Below are positions 1 to 11,070 of a stretch of DNA of 64,000 nt, piece after piece. Both the position numbers and the translations under genes were made by a program. Position 1 is the stretch's first letter; each line of letters begins with the position of its first letter. Source of the stretch: Kiloniellales bacterium (lineage in GTDB: Bacteria; Pseudomonadota; Alphaproteobacteria; Kiloniellales; JAKSDN01). The notes under the pieces are model-generated. The model ran no database searches. It was given only the letters and a program-made list of their open reading frames with translations, and had not been told where the DNA came from. The DNA lies in assembly GCA_028280455.1 (NCBI GenBank), contig JANQLT010000039.1:1-64000 (forward strand). The letters run 5' to 3'.

Positions 1-707
<707 letters not shown>

Positions 708-853
708 GGTTTCTATCTATGGTCCAGGGGCTTGGCCCGCAAGTTGGAGGGGTTCCAAGGTCGGCGCCGAGCACCCCGCTCGGAACTTTACTTACCCCCA
801 GCCCCCGGCACTGTCCACAGAGCCCGCATCGCGGGCTCTGAGTCTTCGTCGGC

Positions 854-976
854 CCTCAGACGCCGGGCGCGGCCATCCGGCCGCTTGGCTTCGCGCCCAT
901 GGGGGCGCGGGGCCTCAATGGCCCAGTTTTGTCGAGTCCTCAGACGCCGGGAGCGGCCATCCGGCCGCTTGGCTTC
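854..976. repeat. Two near-identical 39-base direct repeats, each with a hairpin
   Basis: Copies at 854-892 and 938-976 differ at one base (GGGCGCGG against GGGAGCGG), with starts 84 bases apart. Each contains the inverted repeat GCGGCC-ATCC-GGCCGC and ends in GCTTGGCTTC. They resemble dispersed intergenic palindromic elements of the REP type; whether they recur elsewhere in the genome cannot be seen here. Confidence 0.8.
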
Positions 977-994
977 AGCGACATCAGGCGCCGC

Positions 995-1030
995 GGAAAG
1001 CAAACGGCGCCGGCCCTAGGGCCGACGCCG
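995..1030 (-). terminator. Intrinsic terminator of recA
   Basis: On the minus strand a 12-bp stem (CGGCGTCGGCCC pairing with GGGCCGGCGCCG, one G-U pair, TA at the tip) is followed by TTTGCTTT. It lies 26 bases past the recA stop codon. Confidence 0.8.
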
Positions 1031-1055
1031 TCGCAGCCTTCGCAGGCGGGGGAAC

Positions 1056-2168
<1,113 letters not shown>

Positions 2169-2227
2169 GACGACGATCCCTTATCCCATAGGGCCCTGCC
2201 CACTGCAACGAGACGGACTGTACGCTC

Positions 2228-2274
2228 TTTGTTCTCGTTATGGCAAGATAAAAGTGGACTGAAATGAGAACAAA
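2228..2274 (-). promoter_or_regulatory. recA promoter framed by an inverted TTTGTTCTC pair
   Basis: On the minus strand TTGTTC (2268-2273) and TTATCT (2246-2251), 16 bases apart, make a plausible -35/-10 pair. An exact 9-base inverted repeat, TTTGTTCTC at 2228-2236 and GAGAACAAA at 2266-2274, brackets it. GTTC is the half-site of alphaproteobacterial LexA boxes (GTTC-N7-GTTC), but the second direct half-site is missing here, so assigning this to LexA is inference. Confidence 0.5.
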
Positions 2275-2416
2275 ACGGCAAAATATCGGTGGATACCCGA
2301 GCCCGCTAGGCGGTCTCCCGCCGTTCCCGTTCGCCGAGTCGCGGCCGGGAATCCGCCCTCAAGCGACCCCTCGAAGGCCCCTCGAACGGCCTGCTGGGCT
2401 GCCGCTCAGGCAACCC

Positions 2417-4984
<2,568 letters not shown>

Positions 4985-5127
4985 GGGCCCTCCGTGATGG
5001 CCCGCAGGCCGCCTTGCACCCGGCCGCGTGCCGCCGAGTCCTTTCTTATCCGCATCGCGCGATTTGCCACAAGGGCCCCGATGGCGCCGCGGCGGCCTTT
5101 GCAATAGTGGGCGGCCCGGCGTCGGCA

Positions 5128-6216
5128 TCACGGCGCGGCCGCACCGGCCTGCCGGCCGCGCAGGCGCATGACGTAGGAGATGATCTCGGCCACCGCCTGA
5201 TAGTGCTCGGGCGGGATCTCCTGGTCGATGTCGACGCTGGCATAGAGCGCGCGCGCCAGCGGCGGGTTCTCGACCAGGGGCACCTCGGCCTCGGTGGCGA
5301 CCTCGCGGATCTTCTCGGCGATGTTGTCGACGCCCTTGGCGGTGACCCGCGGCGCGTTGTCCTCGCCGTGGGCATACTTGAGCGCCACCGCGTAGTGGGT
5401 CGGGTTGGTGACCACCACGTCCGCCTCGGGCACGGCGGACATCATCCGCTGGCGTGCGCGCTCGGTGCGGATCTGGCGCAGCCGCGCCTTGACCATCGGA
5501 TCGCCTTCGGTCTGCTTGAACTCGTCCTTCAGCTCCTGCTTGGACATGCGTAGCTGCTTCATGTGCTGGTAGCGCTGGAAGGCGAAGTCGAGGGCGGCGA
5601 TGACGGTCATGACCGCCAGCGCGGCGACCAGCACGCGGAAGCTGAGCATCTCCATCAGGATCGCGAACTGGCCGATCTCCAGGGTCACCGCATTGGGGAT
5701 CGAGTCCCGCTCGGGCCAGAGCACCATGCCGATCACGGTCGCGACGATGCAGAGCTTGAGGATGCCCTTGGCGAACTCGACCAGGGCGCGGATCGAAAAG
5801 AGCCGCTTGAAGCCGGCGATCAGCGAGATCTTCTCCAGCTTCGGCTTCAAGGGCTCCAGCGACATGATCAGGCCGGTCTGCACGAAGCCGGAGATCAGCG
5901 CGGCGATGACCATCAGGCCGAGCGGCAGCAGCAGGGCGATGCCGACCGCGAAGATCAGGTCGTTGACCAGCAGGCGCAGGCCGTCGCCGCCGATGCTCAG
6001 GTCGTGCGGCCGGGCGACGAAGGGCATCATGGCCTCGCCGATGCCGCCGGCCAGGCCGTGCAGCAGGAAGCCGAGGATCAAAGCGAAACCCAGGAGCGCG
6101 AACCAGTGCGAGACCTCTTGCGACTTGGCGACCTGGCCCTTCTCGCGGGCCTCGCGCAGTCGTTTCTCGGTCGGCTCTTCGGTTTTTTGTGATTCGTCCG
6201 TTTGATCCTCGGCCAT
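5128..6216 (-). CDS. flhB: Flagellar export gate protein FlhB
   Basis: Inner-membrane component of the flagellar type III export gate that switches substrate class from rod/hook to filament proteins. 362 residues: a charged N-terminus with TEKRLREAREKGQVAKS, four membrane segments between about residues 35 and 215, and a cytoplasmic domain with the autocleavage site NPTH at residues 271-274 (VVVTNPTHYAVALKY). It lies 6 bases from fliR within the flgB-flgC-fliE-fliQ-fliR-flhB-cckA run. A separate protein resembling its C-terminal domain is encoded at 9149-9535. Confidence 0.98.
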   Translation of the reverse strand: MAEDQTDESQKTEEPTEKRLREAREKGQVAKSQEVSHWFALLGFALILGFLLHGLAGGIGEAMMPFVARPHDLSIGGDGLRLLVNDLIFAVGIALLLPLGLMVIAALISGFVQTGLIMSLEPLKPKLEKISLIAGFKRLFSIRALVEFAKGILKLCIVATVIGMVLWPERDSIPNAVTLEIGQFAILMEMLSFRVLVAALAVMTVIAALDFAFQRYQHMKQLRMSKQELKDEFKQTEGDPMVKARLRQIRTERARQRMMSAVPEADVVVTNPTHYAVALKYAHGEDNAPRVTAKGVDNIAEKIREVATEAEVPLVENPPLARALYASVDIDQEIPPEHYQAVAEIISYVMRLRGRQAGAAAP

Positions 6217-6222
6217 GGCCGC

Positions 6223-6987
6223 TCAGCCTCCCGCCGTGAAGGGCCGCATGGTCCCTTCGAAGTGGCGCAGGAACCACATGATGGCCACCGGCAGCGCGAA
6301 GAAGAAGACGGCCAGGCCCGCCATGATCTGCACCGGCAGGGCGACGAAGAAGACCTGGACCTGGGGCATCAGGCGCGAGAGCAGGCCGATGCCCAGATAG
6401 AAGATCAAGCCGACGGCCACGAAGGGCGCGGCGATCTGGAAGGACAGGAGAAAGGACTCCGAGACGACCCGCGAGACCATCTCGGCCATGTCGCCGGCGG
6501 GTAGCGCCTCGCCCGGCAGGAAGAGCTGATAGCTGTCGACCACGCCGCGCAGCAGCATGTGGTGCAGGTCCAGCGTGAAGATGGTCAGCAACGCGACGAT
6601 GGCCAGGAAGGAGCCGGCGATCGAGCCCTGCTGGGCGGCGCTCGGGTCGTCGACCAGGGCGTTGGCCAGGGAGCTCATGTAGGCGATGACCATGCCGGCG
6701 GTGGTCAGCGCCGCCATCAGCAGGCGGGCCAGGCCGCCGAGGAACAGGCCGATGACGATCTCGCCGATCAGCAGCAGGATCAGCGACACGGCGCTGGCCG
6801 GCAGCGCCGGCAACTGCGGGGCGACGATCGGCGTCACGATCACCGCCAGCAGCAGCGCGAAGAGCAGGCGGACGCGCGGCGCCACGTAGGGGTCGCCGAT
6901 GCCCGGCATCAGCATGATCGCCGAGCCGACCCGCACGAAGACCAGCAGAAAGGAGAAGAGCTCGGCCGGCAGAAAGCTCGAGAGCAT
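6223..6987 (-). CDS. fliR: Flagellar export gate protein FliR
   Basis: Integral-membrane subunit of the FliP-FliQ-FliR export gate inside the MS ring. 254 residues with about six hydrophobic segments, the usual size. Family-like stretches include FVRVGSAIMLMPGIGD near the N-terminus and SSLANALVDDPSAAQQG in the central loop. It sits 4 bases after fliQ and 6 before flhB, so the three are almost certainly co-transcribed and probably translationally coupled. Confidence 0.97.
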   Translation of the reverse strand: MLSSFLPAELFSFLLVFVRVGSAIMLMPGIGDPYVAPRVRLLFALLLAVIVTPIVAPQLPALPASAVSLILLLIGEIVIGLFLGGLARLLMAALTTAGMVIAYMSSLANALVDDPSAAQQGSIAGSFLAIVALLTIFTLDLHHMLLRGVVDSYQLFLPGEALPAGDMAEMVSRVVSESFLLSFQIAAPFVAVGLIFYLGIGLLSRLMPQVQVFFVALPVQIMAGLAVFFFALPVAIMWFLRHFEGTMRPFTAGG

Positions 6988-6991
6988 GGCC

Positions 6992-7258
6992 TCAGCCCAG
7001 GGCCACGATGCGATCCATCAGCGACTCGCCGAAACCCACCATGGTCGACAGCAGGAATGGCAGGGAGACGATGAGCACCAGGAACATGACGATGATCTTG
7101 GGCACGAAGGTCAGGGTCATCTCCTGGACCTGGGTCAGCGCCTGAATCAGGGCGATCACCAGGCCGACGATGAGCGCCGGCATCAGCAGCGGCGCGCCGA
7201 CGATCAGCATGATGATGACCGCCTCGCGGGCGACCTCGAGAACGTCGGTCGCGCTCAT
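6992..7258 (-). CDS. fliQ: Flagellar export gate protein FliQ
   Basis: Small two-helix membrane subunit of the export gate, assembling as four copies around FliP-FliR. 88 residues, typical length, with two hydrophobic hairpin helices (about residues 12-38 and 50-75) and the conserved link QALTQVQEMTLTFVPKI. ATG start at 7258. Placed between fliE and fliR. Confidence 0.97.
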   Translation of the reverse strand: MSATDVLEVAREAVIIMLIVGAPLLMPALIVGLVIALIQALTQVQEMTLTFVPKIIVMFLVLIVSLPFLLSTMVGFGESLMDRIVALG

Positions 7259-7333
7259 GGCCGCGTCGGTCCGGCCGCGCCCTGCCCCGGTCTGATCATC
7301 AAGCCCCCCCTTAGAAGAGTCCTAGACGGCGCC

Positions 7334-7648
7334 TCAGATCGGCATCCGCAGGACGTCCTGGTAGGCCTGGATCACCCGGTCGCGCACCGCGACCACGGTC
7401 TGCAGTGTCATGTCGGCCTTGGCGACCGCCATCACCACCTCGTTGATGTCGGCGCCGCCGGCCGCGGCCTGCAAGGTCTTGCCCTCGCTCTGGCGCAGCT
7501 CCTGGATGGCCTCCTCGGCGGCCTCGCGGACCATGGAGCCGAAGTCCGGCCCCTTGGGCTCGATCCGGGTCTCGGGCGTGCGCCCGGCAGGCGTGCTGCC
7601 GATTCTGCTGTAGGCCGCTGCCGCGTCGGCCAGGCTGGTCACTGGCAT
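7334..7648 (-). CDS. fliE: MS-ring/rod junction protein FliE
   Basis: Periplasmic adaptor joining the MS ring to the proximal rod. 104 residues; the C-terminal half carries the family pattern AKADMTLQTVVAVRDRVIQAYQ with the small-residue and VRD elements of FliE. The ATG at 7648 has an excellent ribosome site, GGAGGTGAG. It follows flgC by about 90 bases and precedes fliQ, matching the order of a rod/export operon. Confidence 0.95.
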   Translation of the reverse strand: MPVTSLADAAAAYSRIGSTPAGRTPETRIEPKGPDFGSMVREAAEEAIQELRQSEGKTLQAAAGGADINEVVMAVAKADMTLQTVVAVRDRVIQAYQDVLRMPI

Positions 7649-7739
7649 GTCTCACCTCCACGCAGGCGCCGTGGCGCCTTCCAGAGGCCTTCTTGGCCAG
7701 CTCGCGGGCCGCCTTCCTGGCGACCCCTCGGTCTCGGGC

Positions 7740-8150
7740 TCAGCGCAGGATGTCGATGGTCTGCTGGATCATCGCCTGCGAGGAACGGACCACTTGCAGG
7801 TTCGCCTCGTAGCTGCGCTGCGCCTCGCGCATGTCGGTCATCTCGATCAGCGAGTTGACGTTGGACACCAGGATGTAGCCGTCGTCGTCGGCCGAGGGAT
7901 GGCCCGGCTCGTAGCGCCGGCCGAACTCGCTGTTGTCGACGGTCACGCCCTTGACGTAGGCCAGCTCCGCGCCGATCGCCTTGTCGAGCGCGTTGGCGAA
8001 GGTCACCAGCTTGCGCCGGTAGGGCTGGCCGCCCGGCTCCTGGGCCGCGGAATCGGCGTTGGCGATGTTCTCGGCGAGGACCCGGATGCGGGTGCCCTGG
8101 ACCTTCATGCCCGAGGCCGAGATGTTCATCGACTTGACGAGATCGGTCAC
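7740..8150 (-). CDS. flgC: Proximal rod protein FlgC
   Basis: Proximal rod subunit in the periplasm. 136 residues, normal for FlgC, with the N-terminal rod signature NIANADSAAQEPGGQPYRRK and the C-terminal helix MREAQRSYEANLQVVRSSQ. The start is GTG at 8150 with AGGGAG about six bases upstream; an ATG seven codons later would remove part of the first helix and has no better site. It follows flgB by 11 bases. Confidence 0.97.
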   Translation of the reverse strand: MTDLVKSMNISASGMKVQGTRIRVLAENIANADSAAQEPGGQPYRRKLVTFANALDKAIGAELAYVKGVTVDNSEFGRRYEPGHPSADDDGYILVSNVNSLIEMTDMREAQRSYEANLQVVRSSQAMIQQTIDILR

Positions 8151-8161
8151 GCCACGCTCCC

Positions 8162-8554
8162 TTAGCTGCCGCGGCCGAGGGCGGCGCGCATCATGTTCAT
8201 GTGGCGCCGGTAGAGATTGCTGAGCATCCGATAGTTCATCTGGGTCTCGCCGACCTTGATCATCTGCTCCTCGAGCACGACGGCGTTGCCGGAGGGCGCG
8301 ACCTCGTAGGTCCGCGACTGCTCGTCCGAGCGCGCCAGGGCACCGGGGCCGGCGCGGCTATCGAGATGGTTGCGGTGGGTCGCGGCCATGGCCATGGCCG
8401 CCTGCCGGGCCTGCAGCTTGCGGGCGAACTCGCTGGATTTCAGGTCCTTGGGGGCGTAGTCGGGCGTATCGGCATTGGCGATGTTCTGGGCCAGCACGGA
8501 TTGACGCTGGCCGAGCCAGGCCATTTTACGCGAAATGGCGTCGAAGATATTCAA
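8162..8554 (-). CDS. flgB: Proximal rod protein FlgB (TTG start)
   Basis: Innermost proximal rod subunit. 130 residues with the rod motif NIANADTPDYAPKDL and the C-terminal pattern ETQMNYRMLSNLYRRHMNMM. Translation must begin at the TTG at 8554, because an in-frame TAG lies three codons upstream and the next ATG would delete the first helix; AGGTTGG sits just ahead of the TTG. First gene of the minus-strand rod/export operon, reading from a divergent region with a CtrA-like box. Confidence 0.96.
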   Translation of the reverse strand: MNIFDAISRKMAWLGQRQSVLAQNIANADTPDYAPKDLKSSEFARKLQARQAAMAMAATHRNHLDSRAGPGALARSDEQSRTYEVAPSGNAVVLEEQMIKVGETQMNYRMLSNLYRRHMNMMRAALGRGS

Positions 8555-8641
8555 GCCAACCTAGTCCTGCGTCTCGCTCTAAAGCCCGCTGCGGCGCCTT
8601 TGGACCGCCGCTCAATATCAAGGCTTGCTTGTTAATAATCG

Positions 8642-8656
8642 GTAAAAGCGCTTTAA
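8642..8656. promoter_or_regulatory. Candidate CtrA box between flgB and csrA
   Basis: GTAA-AAGCGCT-TTAA on the plus strand, read TTAA-AGCGCTT-TTAC on the minus: seven of the eight bases of the TTAA-N7-TTAA CtrA consensus at the correct spacing. It lies 88 bases before the flgB start in the flgB/csrA divergent region. Early rod/export operons are CtrA targets in Caulobacter, which fits. Confidence 0.55.
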
Positions 8657-8726
8657 TTGCGTGGGGCTTTGCGTATCTGTCTCGCTGTGAGACTCCCTGC
8701 GCACCTATTAGTCGGGCGGGAGCCGA

Positions 8727-8981
8727 ATGCTCTATTTGACCCGAAAGATCGGCGAATCGGTCATCATCAACGACAATATCGAAGTGACCGTCGTCGATAT
8801 CCGCGGCAAGTCCATCAAGCTGGGCTTCACCTTCCCGCCGGAAGCCTCGGTGCTGCGCCGCGAGCTCTACGAGCGGATCCAGGCCGAGAACAAGGCCGCC
8901 GCGGCGGCGGCCAGCAGCGGCGACGGCCTGATGGTCGCCCTGGGCGGCAGCGCCCCGGCGCCCGACAAGAGCGGCGAGTAG
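8727..8981 (+). CDS. csrA: Carbon storage regulator CsrA
   Basis: Dimeric RNA-binding translational regulator that binds GGA motifs, often at ribosome sites of flagellin or flagellar-regulator mRNAs. The first 55 residues are a standard CsrA fold: MLYLTRKIGESVIIND with Leu4 and Arg6, and SVLRRELYERIQ with the RNA-contacting arginine near residue 44. The tail to residue 84 is a low-complexity Ala/Ser/Gly extension. ATG start with GGGAG upstream. It is the first plus-strand gene, divergent from flgB. The presence of fliW at 31707 makes CsrA-FliW control of the flagellins here plausible. Confidence 0.97.
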   Translation: MLYLTRKIGESVIINDNIEVTVVDIRGKSIKLGFTFPPEASVLRRELYERIQAENKAAAAAASSGDGLMVALGGSAPAPDKSGE

Positions 8982-9148
8982 GCGGCCCGCCCCCTTCCCC
9001 CGCTCAACCCCACTGCCCCCAGGGCCTAAGGCGGGGCTTCAACGATTCGTTAAGCATGCCTCGGCGAGGATGACGCCGAGCCGGACAGGCCGCGCCCGGC
9101 GCGCGGCGGCGGCGCCTTCGGACAGCGACGAAGGACCCGACGCGGATC

Positions 9149-9535
9149 GTGGTCGCGAAGAGCCCTGCACCCTCTACCCTCCCTGGCCTCGCCGCCTCCG
9201 CCGAGGACCGCGATAGCCGCCACCTGGCCGTGGCGCTGCGCGGCGCGCCCGAGCAGGCGGCGCGGACCCGGGTCATCGCCAAGGGCGAAGGCGCCCTGGC
9301 CGAGCAGATCCTCGAGATCGCCTTCGACCGCGGCATCAAGGTGCGCAGCGACGCCGACCTGGCCGAGATCCTCTCGGCGGTCGAGGTCGACTGCGAGATC
9401 CCCCTCGAAGCCCTGGCCGCGGTCGCCGAGATCCTGACCTACGTCTACCGGGCGACCAACCGGGACCCGTCCGCCGAGCCTGCCGGCGAGCCGACCGCCA
9501 GCCCCCATGCCGAGCCAGAGGAGGCGCCCGCATGA
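9149..9535 (+). CDS. FlhB C-terminal domain homologue (FhlB-type)
   Basis: 128 residues resembling only the cytoplasmic C-terminal domain of FlhB, without membrane segments: VIAKGEGALAEQILEIAFDR, VEVDCEIPLEALAAVAEIL and YVYRATNR align with the segment of the full FlhB at 5128-6216 that follows its NPTH site. The NPTH cleavage motif itself is absent. Such stand-alone FlhB-like proteins can substitute in part for the FlhB C-terminal domain in other bacteria; the role here is inferred. GTG start at 9149. It overlaps the next gene by four bases (ATGA). Confidence 0.85.
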   Translation: MVAKSPAPSTLPGLAASAEDRDSRHLAVALRGAPEQAARTRVIAKGEGALAEQILEIAFDRGIKVRSDADLAEILSAVEVDCEIPLEALAAVAEILTYVYRATNRDPSAEPAGEPTASPHAEPEEAPA

Positions 9536-9870
9536 CCGCCGACCCCGACCTGCCCCCCGCACTGCCCCCGGAGCTTTCGGAAGAGCTGGCCAGCATCGAC
9601 GGCCTGGTCTCGCGCGCCCGCAACGACCTCGCCGACGGCGCGATCCTCGACCTGGAGCCCCTGGAGCGCCGCGTCGCCCACCTCTGCGCCGGCATCCAGG
9701 CCCTGCCGACCGAGCGCGGCCGGTGCTTCGCGCCGCGCCTGACGGCGCTGCTGAGCGACCTCGAGGCCTTGGGGGGCCAGATCAAGGTCGGCTGCGAGGC
9801 CCTGTCGGCCGAGCTCGGCACCAGCGGCAAGCGGCGCGACGCCATGAGCGCCTACAGCCGCAAGGGATGA
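9532..9870 (+). CDS. Small conserved-context protein, function unknown
   Basis: 112 residues, not recognised. Acidic, predicted largely helical, cytoplasmic, with no signal peptide or membrane segment; visible stretches include ELASIDGLVSRARNDL and EPLERRVAHLCAGI. The ATG overlaps the stop of the FlhB-like gene (ATGA), so the two are translationally coupled, and fliO follows after 63 bases. The size, helical character and place in an export-gene operon would suit a flagellar chaperone or export cofactor, but nothing in the sequence proves this. Confidence 0.6.
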   Translation: MTADPDLPPALPPELSEELASIDGLVSRARNDLADGAILDLEPLERRVAHLCAGIQALPTERGRCFAPRLTALLSDLEALGGQIKVGCEALSAELGTSGKRRDAMSAYSRKG

Positions 9871-9933
9871 GCGCCGAGCACCGCGGCACCCGAGCCACGC
9901 CCCCGACAACAACAGAGAGCCGGACAGCGGGTC

Positions 9934-10260
9934 ATGGACCTGGAGATGTACACGAGATTCCTGCTGGCGCTGATCGCGGTGCTGGCACTGATCGGGGGCA
10001 TCGCCTGGCTGGCCCGCCGGCTCGGCCTGGGCGGCCGGCTGGCGCCGAACCGGGGCAAGAACCCGCGCCTGTCGCTGGTCGAGGTCATGGCGCTCGACTC
10101 GCGCCGGCGCCTGGTGCTGGTCCGGCGCGACGCCAAGGAGCACCTGCTGCTGCTCGGCCCGAGCGGCGATTTGCGGGTGGAATCGGACATTCCGGCACCG
10201 GAACAAGCCGAAGAGGGCCCCAAGCCGGTGGCCTTGAAGAGCGGCGGAGCGGCGTCATGA
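9934..10260 (+). CDS. fliO: Flagellar export assembly protein FliO
   Basis: Small bitopic membrane protein that helps FliP oligomerise during export-gate assembly. 108 residues: one membrane helix at about residues 8-28, then a basic stretch and the typical FliO core VMALDSRRRLVLVRRDAKEH followed by LLLLG. Weakly conserved family, but the shape and the position four bases overlapping fliP make the call firm. Confidence 0.9.
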   Translation: MDLEMYTRFLLALIAVLALIGGIAWLARRLGLGGRLAPNRGKNPRLSLVEVMALDSRRRLVLVRRDAKEHLLLLGPSGDLRVESDIPAPEQAEEGPKPVALKSGGAAS

Positions 10261-11042
10261 GCCGGCGCGCGCGCTTCCCCGCGACACGCGGCCGCAGCCG
10301 GCCGCTCGCTCTGGGTCTCGGACTCGCTTTCGGGGCCGCAACGATCCTCGGCGCCGACCCGGCCCTAGCGCAGACCCTGTCGCTCGACCTGGGCGGCGAG
10401 GACGGCTCGACCGCCGGGCGGATCGTTCAGCTCATCGCCCTGATCACGGTGCTCAGCCTGGCGCCCTCGATCCTGGTGATGATGACCTCTTTCACGCGGA
10501 TCGTCGTGGTCCTGTCGTTCCTGCGCAGCGCGCTCGGCATCCAGCAGACGCCGCCGAACTCGGTGCTGATCTCGCTGGCGCTGTTCCTGACGCTGTTCAT
10601 CATGATGCCGACCCTGGAGGACGTCTACGACGAGGCGCTGGTGCCGCTGATCTCCGAGGACATCGACGAGATGGAGGCCCTCGACCGCGCCTCCGAGCCG
10701 GTCAAGACCTTCATGCTCGGCCATGTCCGCGAGGAGGATCTCGGCCTGTTCCTGGAGATGGCCGAGACCGGGCCGCTGGAGAGCCCCGAGGCGACGCCGA
10801 TGCGCGCCCTGATACCGGCCTTCATGATCAGCGAGCTGCGCCGCGCCTTCGAGATCGGCTTCCTGCTGTTCCTGCCCTTCCTGGTGATCGACATGGTGGT
10901 CGCCTCGGTGCTGATGTCGATGGGCATGATGATGCTGCCGCCGATCCTGATCTCCCTGCCCTTCAAGCTGATCTTCTTCGTGATGGTCGACGGCTGGCAC
11001 CTGGTCGCCGGCAGCCTGGTGCAGAGCTACGGCGGCGCCTGA
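10257..11042 (+). CDS. fliP: Flagellar export gate protein FliP
   Basis: Core pore subunit of the export gate. From the ATG at 10257, which overlaps the fliO stop (ATGA), the protein has 261 residues: a cleavable signal peptide ending near ALAQ (about residue 39), then four membrane segments. Family signatures are SFTRIVVVLSFLRSALG, QTPPNSVLI, IPAFMISELRRAFEIGF and SMGMMMLPP. It ends the csrA-side operon and converges on the TPR gene with only 28 bases between the stop codons. Confidence 0.97.
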   Translation: MSRRARFPATRGRSRPLALGLGLAFGAATILGADPALAQTLSLDLGGEDGSTAGRIVQLIALITVLSLAPSILVMMTSFTRIVVVLSFLRSALGIQQTPPNSVLISLALFLTLFIMMPTLEDVYDEALVPLISEDIDEMEALDRASEPVKTFMLGHVREEDLGLFLEMAETGPLESPEATPMRALIPAFMISELRRAFEIGFLLFLPFLVIDMVVASVLMSMGMMMLPPILISLPFKLIFFVMVDGWHLVAGSLVQSYGGA

Positions 11043-11070
11043 CGGCGCCCGCTTCCCGCCCGAACGCTTT

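Larger units (their letters stand above)
708..1055. other. recA-alaS intergenic region, 348 bp, no gene
   Basis: No credible gene. It holds the recA terminator (995-1030), two 39-base direct repeats (854-892 and 938-976), and by inference the alaS promoter, which I could not pinpoint. Short open frames here have no recognisable product, and their apparent protein repeat is simply the DNA repeat translated. Confidence 0.7.

Noticed and set aside
788-1003. Small protein with an internal AKRPDGR repeat between alaS and recA
   Set aside because: The protein repeat is the translated 39-base DNA repeat and the frame overlaps the recA terminator; no ribosome site.
2231-2245. Canonical GTTC-N7-GTTC LexA box upstream of recA
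   Set aside because: Only one GTTC half is present at each end of the promoter; the required direct spacing is missing, so I report an inverted repeat instead.
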